Positions 42,722-50,976 of a stretch of DNA of 64,000 nt are shown in pieces. A program made the position numbers and the translations under genes. The DNA comes from Dehalococcoidia bacterium (lineage in GTDB: Bacteria; Chloroflexota; Dehalococcoidia; Dehalococcoidales; Fen-1064), in the NCBI GenBank assembly GCA_011170375.1, contig DUEV01000004.1, positions 1 to 64,000 of the forward strand, in the 5' to 3' direction. Position 1 is the first letter of the stretch; each line of letters starts with the position of its first letter. The notes beneath the pieces were generated by a model. That model did not search any database. It worked only from the letters and a program-made list of their open reading frames with translations, and had not been told where the DNA came from.

Positions 42722-43279
42722 ATGATAAATGCTACCGAACTCCGAAAGGGAGTAGTCATCGAGCTGGACGGCAAGCTGTACCAGGTACTCGATTACCAGC
42801 ACATCAAGCAAAAACGGACTGCCTTGGCCAGGGTGAAACTACGTGACATTCAGGCCGGCCATGCCTTCGAGCGTACCTTTCAATCGAGTGAGAAATTTGT
42901 CCGGGCACGTCTCGAGTTCCGGAACATGCAGTACCTCTACAACGATGGCCACCTGTATTACTTCATGGATGAGGTAAACTTCGAGCAGCTTTCGCTCAAT
43001 CTCGACCAGCTTGGCGACGCTATTAACTACATGAAGGAAGGCATGTCCCTGCAGATATCAAGCTACAAGGGAGAGGTGATAGGCGTCGAATTGCCGGTCG
43101 CGGTTGAGCTCCATGTAACCGCCACCGAAACGGGAGTCAAGGGAGACACCGTCACCGCTGGAACGAAACCGGCCACGTTAGAGACCGGTATCACTGTCCA
43201 GGTGCCTCTATTTGTTAATGAGGGAGACATTATCAAGGTTGACACCCGCACGGGCACCTACCTGGAAAGGGCCGGGTAA
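42722..43279 (+). CDS. efp: Elongation factor P
   Basis: A 185-residue EF-P that relieves ribosome stalling at proline runs. Three beta domains are covered by MINATELRKGVVIELDGKL, FERTFQSSEKF/YLYNDGHLYYFMD and the C-terminal signature VKGDTVTAGTKPATLETG. The ATG at 42722 gives the family N-terminus, with GGAGG in the end of the upstream peptidase gene. The loop that normally carries the modified residue (VKPGKG in many bacteria) reads HIKQKRTALARVKL here, lacking Pro-Gly and appearing one residue shorter. No known modification gene (epmA, ymfI, earP) is in the window. Confidence 0.95.
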   Translation: MINATELRKGVVIELDGKLYQVLDYQHIKQKRTALARVKLRDIQAGHAFERTFQSSEKFVRARLEFRNMQYLYNDGHLYYFMDEVNFEQLSLNLDQLGDAINYMKEGMSLQISSYKGEVIGVELPVAVELHVTATETGVKGDTVTAGTKPATLETGITVQVPLFVNEGDIIKVDTRTGTYLERAG

Positions 43280-43280
43280 G

Positions 43281-43925
43281 TTGTTAAAAGCCGACCTCCA
43301 CATACACACCAGGTACTCCATGGACTGTGATATGCCTCTGGAAAAGATAGTAGAGCGTTGCACCAAGCTGGGGATAAATTGCATCGCCATCGCCGACCAC
43401 GGCACGATTGAGGGAGCGCTGCGGATACAGGACATCGCACCCTTTACGGTAATTGTTGCTGAGGAAATCCTGACTCCAGTCGGAGAGATAATGGGCGTCT
43501 TTCTCAAGCAGGGTATACCCAGCGGCTCATCTGTTAGGGAGACGATTGCCCGTATTAAAGAGCAGGATGCCCTCGTCTGCCTCCCCCACCCCTTCGATAC
43601 CCTGCGAAGACTCCGCCTCAGCGAATCAGAAATGGATGAGTTGGCAGCAGATATTGATATTATAGAAGTATTCAATGCCAGAAGTCCGTTCCCCCAGTCT
43701 TCTCGTAAAGCGCGGGCATTTGCTGACAAACACGGCCTGGCCGGGTGCGCTGGTAGCGATGCTCACTCACCGATTGAGATTGGTCGGGCCTATATAGATA
43801 TGCCGGAATTCGAGGGTAAGGACGGTTACCTGCAATCACTGAGAGCTGGTACGATTACAGGCAAAAGAAGCAACCCCCTTGTCCACTTTCTAAGTATCTG
43901 GGCAAAGATAAAGAAAGCGTTCTGA
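43281..43925 (+). CDS. PHP-domain metal-dependent phosphoesterase
   Basis: A 214-residue protein made almost wholly of a PHP domain. Metal-binding segments: ADLHIHTRYSMDC (HxH motif, near the N-terminus), IAIADHGTI, CLPHPFD and AGSDAHSPIEIG. Such small PHP proteins act on phosphoesters such as nucleoside bisphosphates or histidinol phosphate; the substrate here is unknown. The start is a TTG at 43281, one base after the efp stop and 9 bases after AAAGGG; a longer frame overlapping efp is unlikely. The formyltransferase-like gene follows after 12 bases. Confidence 0.88.
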   Translation: MLKADLHIHTRYSMDCDMPLEKIVERCTKLGINCIAIADHGTIEGALRIQDIAPFTVIVAEEILTPVGEIMGVFLKQGIPSGSSVRETIARIKEQDALVCLPHPFDTLRRLRLSESEMDELAADIDIIEVFNARSPFPQSSRKARAFADKHGLAGCAGSDAHSPIEIGRAYIDMPEFEGKDGYLQSLRAGTITGKRSNPLVHFLSIWAKIKKAF

Positions 43926-43937
43926 AGGAGGGGAACA

Positions 43938-44762
43938 ATGTACAGGCTCGGCTGGTTCTCGACAGGTAGGAGCGAGGGCTCCCAGAGGCTCCTCAGGTCG
44001 ATTCACGATAGTATCGAGGCGGGTGAAATCGACGCAGCCATTGATTTTGTCTTCTGCAGTCGTGAACCCGGCGAGGCCGAACTGACCGATGTTTATCTCA
44101 AAATGGTCGAAGACTATGACATTCCTCTGGTCTACTTCTCCTACCAGAAGTATCGTCGCACCAGAGGAGAACGCACACCACCACCGGGAACGCCGATGCC
44201 ACAGTGGCGTATCGACTACGACCGGGAAGTGATGTCCCGTATCAAGGATTTTCAACCCGACCTGTGTATTCTGGCCGGCTTCATGCTGATTTTCGGCGAG
44301 GAGATGTGCCAGAAGTACAACATCATCAACCTCCACCCCGCCTCCCCCCACGGCCCGACTGGGATCTGGCAGAAAGTAATCTGGGAACTGATTGAGAGCG
44401 ATGCCCGTGAAAGCGGCGTGATGATGCACCTCGTTATCCCAGAGCTGGACAGGGGACCGGTGGTGACCTACTGCACCTACCCGATACGGGGAGAATCGTT
44501 CGACCCCCTCTGGGAAGCGTGGTCAAAACTGCCACCGGACAGCCCGGAGAAACACAGCGAAGAAAATCCTTTGTTTAAGACAATTCGACAGCATGGCTTT
44601 ATCAGGGAAATCCCGCTGATAATCACCACCATCCGGGCTTTCAGCGAAGGTAGAGTTAAGGTCAACCCGAACAAGGAAATAACGGACGCTGCTGACAGAC
44701 CTATCAGCGGCTACGACCTGACCGCCGATATCGAAGAGTACCTGACAAAGAAACCCGCCTAG
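43938..44762 (+). CDS. Formyltransferase-family protein (GART/Fmt catalytic domain)
   Basis: A 274-residue protein with the folate-dependent formyltransferase fold. The catalytic Asn-His-Asp set can be placed as IINLHPASPHGPTG (Asn and His, about residues 131-144) and MMHLVIPELDRGPVV (Asp, about 160-174). The N-terminus (RLGWFSTGRSEGSQRLLRSI) corresponds to the Rossmann-like start of PurN. It lacks the C-terminal tRNA-binding domain of Fmt and is longer than PurN. It is therefore neither clearly a glycinamide ribonucleotide transformylase nor a methionyl-tRNA formyltransferase; a sugar-nucleotide or other formyltransferase is possible. The ATG has an AAGGAGGGG site. Last gene of the plus-strand run; clpP converges. 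Confidence 0.8.
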   Translation: MYRLGWFSTGRSEGSQRLLRSIHDSIEAGEIDAAIDFVFCSREPGEAELTDVYLKMVEDYDIPLVYFSYQKYRRTRGERTPPPGTPMPQWRIDYDREVMSRIKDFQPDLCILAGFMLIFGEEMCQKYNIINLHPASPHGPTGIWQKVIWELIESDARESGVMMHLVIPELDRGPVVTYCTYPIRGESFDPLWEAWSKLPPDSPEKHSEENPLFKTIRQHGFIREIPLIITTIRAFSEGRVKVNPNKEITDAADRPISGYDLTADIEEYLTKKPA

Positions 44763-44771
44763 TCAATCAAC

Positions 44772-45389
44772 CTATTTCTTGTCTTTTTCCTCGCTTGGCT
44801 TGGTGAGGATTTCGTCCACCAGGCCGTACTCCACCGCCTGCTGTGGGTCGAGGTAGAAATCGCGGTCGATATCATGGGTTATCTTGTCCATAGGTTGGCC
44901 GGTGTGCTCAACGAGGATGTTGCGGAGGATTTCCTGAAGCCTCATTATCTCTCGGGCAGCTATCTCGATATCGGCCGCCTGCCCCTGAGCACCACCGGCC
45001 GCCTGGTGCAGGTGAACGGTGGCATGGGGTAAAGCATAACGCTTCCCTTTGGCTCCGGCACACAGCAGAATCGTTCCCATGCTAGCCGCCAGCCCAACAC
45101 AGGTAGTGGAGACATCGGGACGTATCATCTGCATGGTATCATAGATAGCCAGTCCGGCACTGATAATGCCGCCGGGACAATGAATGTAAAGGCTGATATC
45201 TTTGTCGGGATCCTCCCTTTCCAGGTAGAGCAACTGGGCCATAACCACGTTGGCCACCTGGTCGTTTATCGGCATGCCCAGTATAACGATACGCTCTCGC
45301 AGTAAGAGTGAGTATATATCAAAGGCACGCTCCCCCCTGGCCCCACTCTCAATCACCATCGGGATTACATTCATCGGATAGTCGTTCAT
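44772..45389 (-). CDS. clpP: ATP-dependent Clp protease proteolytic subunit
   Basis: A 205-residue ClpP. The catalytic serine is S103 in [15 protein letters not shown] and the histidine H128 in [13 protein letters not shown]; the hydrophobic N-terminus and [17 protein letters not shown] are standard. It forms the proteolytic tetradecamer that works with ClpX or ClpC ATPases. The ATG overlaps the tig stop (ATGA) and has a GGAGG ribosome site, so it is translated with trigger factor, the usual tig-clpP order. No clpX follows within the window. Confidence 0.95.
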   Translation of the reverse strand: MNDYPMNVIPMVIESGARGERAFDIYSLLLRERIVILGMPINDQVANVVMAQLLYLEREDPDKDISLYIHCPGGIISAGLAIYDTMQMIRPDVSTTCVGLAASMGTILLCAGAKGKRYALPHATVHLHQAAGGAQGQAADIEIAAREIMRLQEILRNILVEHTGQPMDKITHDIDRDFYLDPQQAVEYGLVDEILTKPSEEKDKK

Positions 45390-46705
45390 TTCTCTTCCTC
45401 CTTAAGTGGTGTTTCGGCTTCCGCCGAACCCTTAGCTATTTCTACAATCCGCTGCACCGTCTTCCGGGAAAGTAGCGGTCGCTGAAACGATTCGCGAGCC
45501 TGTGGAGTGTTCAAGACTTTTCCCAGCTCTTCTCTCCTGTCCTCAGCGGCACCCTCAACCATAGCAGCAATCTCGGTATCAATATCGCTATCGCTAACCT
45601 CTATCTTCTCCTCCTCAGAAACCTTGCCAAGTATCAGGCCCCGTGTGACCCTCTTCTCCGCTATCGGACGCACCTCCTCACGTACTTCCTCTTCTGTCTT
45701 GTTCATAGCCCTGAGATACTGCTCCATGGTCAACCCCTGCATCTGCAAGCGCCGCGCCTGCTCATCGAGCAGCTCCTGTATCTCTACTTCCACCATAATT
45801 GGAGGGTACTCCACTTCACTGATGCTCGTCACGACCTCAATTGCCCGCTCTTCAAAATCCTGCCTCGCCCGGTCTTCAGCCCTGGTTTTAAGGTCAGTAT
45901 CGGTTTTCTCACGAAGAGCCTTGACATCCTTAAACTCGGCATCAACCTGAGCAGCAAACTCATCGGTTACCTCAGGAAGGTTCTCCTGCTTTATTTCGGT
46001 GACCATCACCTTGAACGAAGCTTCTTTGCCGACAACCTCTTCCCTTGAATAATCGGCAGGAAATTGTATCTGGAATTCCTTCTCCTCGTCCTTATTCATC
46101 CCCACCAGCTGTTCGGCAAAGCCCGGAGCCGGAGATGCCGACTCCCCGATGACCTGGTACTGCGCCCCGTTTTGGTTGATTAATGGCTCGCCTTCAATTG
46201 TGCTCTCTACATTCAGGGTCACCATGTCACCCAGCTCTACGGGGCGCTCCACCGGCTCCCAGGTGGCATGCTGATGACGCAGCTGTTCCACAACGGCGTC
46301 GACCATCTCCTCGGTAACCCCCACCGGTTCCGGCTCAAGACGTATTTGATGATAGTCGCCCAGCTTGACCACCGGTCTTAGCGGAACCACCGCCTTGAAG
46401 ATTACCGGCTCGGTCTGCACAACTTCTATCCGTGGTCGGGCGATAGCCTCAATCGCCTGCTCCTCCAGGGCCTTTTCATACGCCTGAGGGACCAGCTCCT
46501 CAAGCATGTCATTGAACAACGTCTCTTTACCTACATGGCGCTCCAGTACCGCACGTGAGGCTTTCCCCTTACGGAAACCGGGGACATTCACCCGTTTCAC
46601 CAGCTTCTTATAGGCCTTCTCTGTGGACTCCTCAACCTCGGACAGGTCCATCTCAATCGTCAGAAAGGCCTGACCGTTCTCGGTTTTTTCATGGGTAACT
46701 TTCAC
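45386..46705 (-). CDS. tig: Trigger factor
   Basis: A 439-residue ribosome-associated chaperone. The ribosome-docking signature is [21 protein letters not shown] (residues about 39-59; the last positions show the conserved FRKGK). A PPIase FKBP-like domain lies at about 155-245 ([36 protein letters not shown]), followed by the long helical C-terminal chaperone arms. It is in the cluster aspS-tig-clpP, 20 bases downstream of aspS. Confidence 0.94.
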   Translation of the reverse strand: MKVTHEKTENGQAFLTIEMDLSEVEESTEKAYKKLVKRVNVPGFRKGKASRAVLERHVGKETLFNDMLEELVPQAYEKALEEQAIEAIARPRIEVVQTEPVIFKAVVPLRPVVKLGDYHQIRLEPEPVGVTEEMVDAVVEQLRHQHATWEPVERPVELGDMVTLNVESTIEGEPLINQNGAQYQVIGESASPAPGFAEQLVGMNKDEEKEFQIQFPADYSREEVVGKEASFKVMVTEIKQENLPEVTDEFAAQVDAEFKDVKALREKTDTDLKTRAEDRARQDFEERAIEVVTSISEVEYPPIMVEVEIQELLDEQARRLQMQGLTMEQYLRAMNKTEEEVREEVRPIAEKRVTRGLILGKVSEEEKIEVSDSDIDTEIAAMVEGAAEDRREELGKVLNTPQARESFQRPLLSRKTVQRIVEIAKGSAEAETPLKEEEK

Positions 46706-46724
46706 TATTCAACCATCCAAGACT

Positions 46725-48518
46725 TTATTCATCACGCAATCGCAGGTGCAGTTCTGCAAGTTGCTTTTCATCCACAGGCGAGGGTGCATCCAGCATCAGG
46801 TCGACCGCACTCTGGTTCTTGGGAAAGGCAATAACCTCCCGGATGGTCTCCTCCCCGGCAAGCAGCATCACAATACGGTCAATGCCCGGGGCAATACCCC
46901 CATGGGGTGGTGGCCCGTAGTGGAAAGCCTCGAGTATCGTGCCGAACCGCTGCTGTATCTCCTCATCACTGTAGCCCAGCAGACTGAATATCTTGTGCTG
47001 TAACTCACTGTCATGAATCCTGATGCTGCCGCTCGCTAGCTCATAGCCATTACAAACGATATCGTAGTGCTTTGAGCGCACCTTCTCCGGAGCAGTATCC
47101 AGCAGTGGGATATACTCGTCCTTCGGGGCCGTGAACGGGTGGTGTTCCGAGTCCCACCTCCCTAGCTCCTCATCCCATCTTAGCAACGGGAAGTCCTGTA
47201 TAAAAGCAAACGCAAGCGTGTTTGGGTCAGCCAGTTCAAGTCTTTTTGCCATCTCGAACCGCAGTTCACTGAGTACCCTGTTAACCACCTTCGGTTCAGC
47301 AGCAACAATGAGTAAAAGGTCGCCCATGCTGGCACCGAAGCGTTCCGCAATCTCCTTGACCTGTTCCAGTGTCAAATACTTGGCAGCCACTGACTTCACC
47401 ATATCCAGCGTCAGGCCATCCAGACTGCCCGGCGTATCACCAAGAGCGACTGTCAGCAGACCTCGAGCACCGAGCGCCTGCGCCATTTTATTCAGCTCAT
47501 CAAGCTGGTGCCTGCTATAGCCGGCACAGCCGGGAACACAAATACCTTTGACCTTGCCTCCAGAAGCAACCGTGTCGCGGAAAACAGCAAACTCCGATTC
47601 AGCTACGATATCAGACAGGTCTCCGAGTTCCATGCCAAAACGCAGGTCCACATGGTCGGTGCCAAACCGTGCCATGGCATCGTCATAGGTAACACGCGGG
47701 AAAGGTGTTATCACCTTCATTTCAGGCTTGACCGCCACGACCAGCACCGTGAAAAGCTCCTCCATCAAGTCGAAGATATCGTCCTCGGTGACGAAGCTCA
47801 TCTCCAGGTCTAGCTGGGTATGCTCCGGCTGACGGTCTGCCCTGGTATCCTCATCACGAAAACAGTGAGCTATCTGAAAATACTTCTCGACACCGGCCAC
47901 CATCAGGAGCTGTTTTAGCTGCTGTGGTGATTGAGGTAAAGCATAGAACTTCCCAGGGTGAACCCGGCTGGGCACCAGGTAGTCGCGGGCACCCTCCGGT
48001 GTGCTCTTAATCATGACCGGGGTCTCTATCTCAAGGAAACCCCGGGCATCAAGGAAATCCCGAATAAACTTGACCACACGGTGCCGGAGGGTCAGGTTCC
48101 TCAGCATCCGGGGGCGGCGCAGGTCGAGGTAGCGGTACCTGAGACGCAGGCTTTCTTCTACTTCGACCTCCTGGTTAATATAGAAGGGGGGTGTCTCCGA
48201 GATGCTCAGTATCGTACATTCTTCAGCGATGACTTCAATCTCGCCGGTAGCCAATTGCAGGTTCTCCGTTCCAGGTGGACGAAGTGCCACTTCGCCGCTT
48301 ACGTTAAGCACATACTCGCTCCGCACCTGACTGGCCGTCTCGTGGCAGGACGGTGCTACCTCAGGATTGAAGACCACCTGTGATACACCTTCACGGTCAC
48401 GAAGGTCGATAAATATCAGCCCGCCGTGGTCACGACGGCGGTCTACCCAACCGGCCAGTGTCACCCTCTTCCCGACATCACCCTTCCGGAGCTCGCCACA
48501 ACTATGACTCTTCAGCAA
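46725..48518 (-). CDS. aspS: Aspartyl-tRNA synthetase
   Basis: A 597-residue class IIb synthetase of bacterial type. An N-terminal OB-fold anticodon-binding domain (VTLAGWVDRRRDHGGLIFIDLRD) precedes the catalytic core with motif 1 (RHRVVKFIRDFLDARGFLEIETP), motif 2 (FRDEDTRADRQPEHTQLDLE) and motif 3 (GGIAPGIDRIVMLLAG); the bacterial GAD insertion lies at about 290-420. Whether it also charges tRNA-Asn cannot be told here. The start is TTG at 48518, seven bases after GGAGG. Confidence 0.95.
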   Translation of the reverse strand: MLKSHSCGELRKGDVGKRVTLAGWVDRRRDHGGLIFIDLRDREGVSQVVFNPEVAPSCHETASQVRSEYVLNVSGEVALRPPGTENLQLATGEIEVIAEECTILSISETPPFYINQEVEVEESLRLRYRYLDLRRPRMLRNLTLRHRVVKFIRDFLDARGFLEIETPVMIKSTPEGARDYLVPSRVHPGKFYALPQSPQQLKQLLMVAGVEKYFQIAHCFRDEDTRADRQPEHTQLDLEMSFVTEDDIFDLMEELFTVLVVAVKPEMKVITPFPRVTYDDAMARFGTDHVDLRFGMELGDLSDIVAESEFAVFRDTVASGGKVKGICVPGCAGYSRHQLDELNKMAQALGARGLLTVALGDTPGSLDGLTLDMVKSVAAKYLTLEQVKEIAERFGASMGDLLLIVAAEPKVVNRVLSELRFEMAKRLELADPNTLAFAFIQDFPLLRWDEELGRWDSEHHPFTAPKDEYIPLLDTAPEKVRSKHYDIVCNGYELASGSIRIHDSELQHKIFSLLGYSDEEIQQRFGTILEAFHYGPPPHGGIAPGIDRIVMLLAGEETIREVIAFPKNQSAVDLMLDAPSPVDEKQLAELHLRLRDE

Positions 48519-48604
48519 TAAATCCCCTCCTGCACAACGTACGTACTCAAGCTAAGTATAGCTTAGGCAGTAGGTACCCTTCAACCTAAACTGGACAGCA
48601 GCGA

Positions 48605-48645
48605 TACTACCAGTACAGCCGACTCTTCCGGTCGGCTGCGCTCAT
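48605..48645 (-). other. Hairpin between the DAHP synthase and aspS genes
   Basis: CAGCCGAC (from 48612) pairs with GGTCGGCTG (to about 48640) around a short loop in the 155-base gap between two genes on the same strand. There is no T-run, so it is not a clear terminator; it may be a processing site or weak pause structure. Confidence 0.4.
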
Positions 48646-48673
48646 CTGCCCGGTCCAGAGTTTTATCACTATG

Positions 48674-49690
48674 CTAGATGTACCTGCCTACCGAACTGGC
48701 GACTACCCGCAACTCGTCCATTAACGAGGTAAAGTGGGTTGGCGTCAACGACTGTAGGCCGTCCACCAGGGCTTCCTCTGGATTGGGATGGACCTCAATC
48801 AGCAGCCCATCGGCACCGGCAGCGATTGCTGCCCGGGCTATCGCCGGCACCAGAGCGTAGTGACCGGCGGCATGGCTGGGGTCAACAATCACCGGCAGAT
48901 GGCTGGACCTCTTAAGGACCGGAATCGCGGAGATGTCCAGTGAAAAACGGGTACTGTCTTCAAACGTCCTGATGCCCCGCTCGCAGAGAATAACCTTGTC
49001 GTTACCCTCAGCCAGTACATAATCGGCCGCCGTGAGCCACTCGGTAATCGTACAGGAGAATCCCCGTTTCAGCACAGTCGGCCGATGGCTCTTGCCAACC
49101 TCCGTCAGCAGAGCGTAGTTCTGCATATTGCGGGAGCCAACTTGGAGAATGTCCGCCGAGCCAGCCACCAAATCTACCTCGTGAGGGTCAACCACCTCGG
49201 TGACAACCGGCAGACCCAACTTCTCCCTCGCCTTCGCCAGTAACTCCAGTCCGGCTTCCTCTAGTCCCTGAAAGCTGAATGGAGAAGTCCGCGGTTTGAA
49301 GGCCCCGCCACGCAAGATGCTGGCCCCGGCCTTCTTCACCGCCTTTGCTGCCTCCATAAGCTGCTCCTCGCTCTCCACAGCACAAGGCCCGGCCATAACG
49401 ACAACACGCTTACCCCCTACCTCCACCCCATCAATTGAGACAATGCTGTCTCTCTCCCTAAATTCGCGGGATGCCAGCTTGTAGGGCTTCATGATTCGGG
49501 TAACGCTCTCCACCTCTGGAAGCACAGCGAATACATCAGTTGATAGCTGCCCGGTATTGCCTCCCAAAATAGCCACCACTGTCTTATCGGTGCCAAGGTT
49601 CAACTGGACATCAAATCCCAGTGACCTTGCCCTTTCGACAACAGTGTCTACCGCCTCTTTACCCGCACCTGTTTTCATCTCAACAATCAT
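48674..49690 (-). CDS. aroF: 3-deoxy-7-phosphoheptulonate synthase (DAHP synthase, type I-beta)
   Basis: A 338-residue first enzyme of the shikimate pathway, condensing phosphoenolpyruvate and erythrose 4-phosphate. Residues 1-70 form the ferredoxin-like regulatory domain of the Thermotoga-type enzymes (MIVEMKTGAGKEAVDTVVER). The barrel then shows VVMAGPCAVESEEQL, RGGAFKPRTSPFSFQG (the PEP-binding KPRTS), LQVGSRNMQNYALL, VLKRGF, CERGIRTFE and VIVDPSHAAGHY. Metal and substrate residues are conserved. Start ATG 49690. It is divergent from the GGCT-like gene. Confidence 0.94.
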   Translation of the reverse strand: MIVEMKTGAGKEAVDTVVERARSLGFDVQLNLGTDKTVVAILGGNTGQLSTDVFAVLPEVESVTRIMKPYKLASREFRERDSIVSIDGVEVGGKRVVVMAGPCAVESEEQLMEAAKAVKKAGASILRGGAFKPRTSPFSFQGLEEAGLELLAKAREKLGLPVVTEVVDPHEVDLVAGSADILQVGSRNMQNYALLTEVGKSHRPTVLKRGFSCTITEWLTAADYVLAEGNDKVILCERGIRTFEDSTRFSLDISAIPVLKRSSHLPVIVDPSHAAGHYALVPAIARAAIAAGADGLLIEVHPNPEEALVDGLQSLTPTHFTSLMDELRVVASSVGRYI

Positions 49691-49815
49691 CGTACCTTAT
49701 CCCGCCTCTTGAACAAGAAATCCGGCAACCTAGAGGCTGCCAATCAGATTATGACACACTACCCCTCTTTTCTCAATCCTGTTTTAAGGGGGCCATATTT
49801 CGCCGTCGATTGGTG

Positions 49816-49821
49816 TATAAT
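49816..49821 (+). promoter_or_regulatory. Possible -10 element of the GGCT-GDPD unit
   Basis: TATAAT at 49816-49821 is 27 bases before the ATG at 49848; no consensus -35 is visible, and the start has a good AGAGGAGAG ribosome site. Confidence 0.4.
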
Positions 49822-49847
49822 ACCTACAGATGTAAGAAGAGGAGAGT

Positions 49848-50249
49848 ATGTACTACTTCGCCTACGCCAGTAATCTGAGTCGGAAACAGATGAAGGAACG
49901 CTGCCCCGACAGCAAACCTCTATTCCGGGCCGTACTGCCCAATTACAGGCTGATATTCACCGGCTGGTCCAGGCAGTGGCGTGGCGGCTATGCCAGTATC
50001 AAGCCTTTCCAGGGTGAGAAGGTCGTCGGGGCAGTCTACGATGTCTCTGAGCAGTGTCTCCAGCGACTTGACCGATACGAAAACGCTCCTGCAGTCTATA
50101 ACCGAGTAAACGTGCTGGTAATCAACGAGGACGGGGAAGCGGTCAGGGCAATCGCCTATGCCAAACGGGAGCAGTCCGAAGAGACCCCACCCTCACGTGA
50201 GTACCTAGCAACAATACAGCAGGGTTATAGGGACTGGGAAATCACCTAA
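49848..50249 (+). CDS. Gamma-glutamylcyclotransferase-like (AIG2/GGCT fold) protein
   Basis: A 133-residue GGCT-fold protein. The family opening YYFAYASNLS (equivalent to YGSNL) and the segment VVGAVYDVSEQCLQRLDRYEN...YNRVNV are clear; the catalytic acidic residue should be the Glu in DVSEQ or DRYEN. Family members cyclise gamma-glutamyl amides to 5-oxoproline, but many bacterial homologues have unknown substrates. It forms a two-gene unit with the GDPD gene 16 bases downstream. Confidence 0.86.
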   Translation: MYYFAYASNLSRKQMKERCPDSKPLFRAVLPNYRLIFTGWSRQWRGGYASIKPFQGEKVVGAVYDVSEQCLQRLDRYENAPAVYNRVNVLVINEDGEAVRAIAYAKREQSEETPPSREYLATIQQGYRDWEIT

Positions 50250-50265
50250 CGAGGCTGAGTATCTC

Positions 50266-50952
50266 ATGAAACGCGTCCTCAATATCGCCCACCGGGGCTT
50301 TACCAGGCAGTTTCCGGATAATACACTGGAAGCCTTTGAAGCCGCCATCGGCATACCCGTCGACGGTATCGAGTGCGACATCCATGAAACAGCCGACAAC
50401 GGGTTCATCGTATTCCATGACAACGCAATACTTGGCCGTGACATCAGCCAGATGACACTTAGTGAGGTCCAAGATATCAAACTGGAAGGGAAGTACCTCA
50501 TACCGACGCTGGAGCAGACCCTGGAACTATGTCAGGGGAAGACACTGCTGAATATAGAGGTAAAAAGGGTATCATCACTGGACAGGTTCCTGAGTTCAGT
50601 CCGAGCTTATCTTCAGCCAGAGGAGGTTGTCCTGACCTCCTTCAATCAGGACATCGTTATCGAACTGGCCCGCCTTGTCCCTGAGATTCAGAGGGGTATC
50701 CTCACTGCCTTCGAAATCAAAGAACCAGTAGAATTGGCACGGTCAGTTAGCTCTGACATGGTAGTAGCAAGATTCCCGCATGTAAATACTGAGCTATTGG
50801 AGCAGACCCGCAACGCAGGCCTTCTGGTATTCATCTGGGGCTGTGTTGACATGAATCAAGTACGTACTGCCCTAGCGATGGACGTTGACGGTGTTATTAC
50901 CGATTTCCCGGACGAGGTACACGAAGAACTGGCCCGCCTAACTGGTGACTAG
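50266..50952 (+). CDS. Glycerophosphodiester phosphodiesterase
   Basis: A 228-residue GDPD-family TIM-barrel enzyme. The catalytic segment is at the N-terminus, NIAHRGFTRQFPDNTLEAFE, with IECDIHETADNGFIVFHD supplying the Glu/Asp ligands and second histidine, and NIEVKR and FIWGCV further on. It should hydrolyse glycerophosphodiesters to glycerol 3-phosphate and an alcohol. No signal peptide, so cytoplasmic. It ends 24 bases before the stop of the convergent rarA fusion. Confidence 0.92.
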   Translation: MKRVLNIAHRGFTRQFPDNTLEAFEAAIGIPVDGIECDIHETADNGFIVFHDNAILGRDISQMTLSEVQDIKLEGKYLIPTLEQTLELCQGKTLLNIEVKRVSSLDRFLSSVRAYLQPEEVVLTSFNQDIVIELARLVPEIQRGILTAFEIKEPVELARSVSSDMVVARFPHVNTELLEQTRNAGLLVFIWGCVDMNQVRTALAMDVDGVITDFPDEVHEELARLTGD

Positions 50953-50976
50953 ACAACTCTAAAGGCATCCACCATC

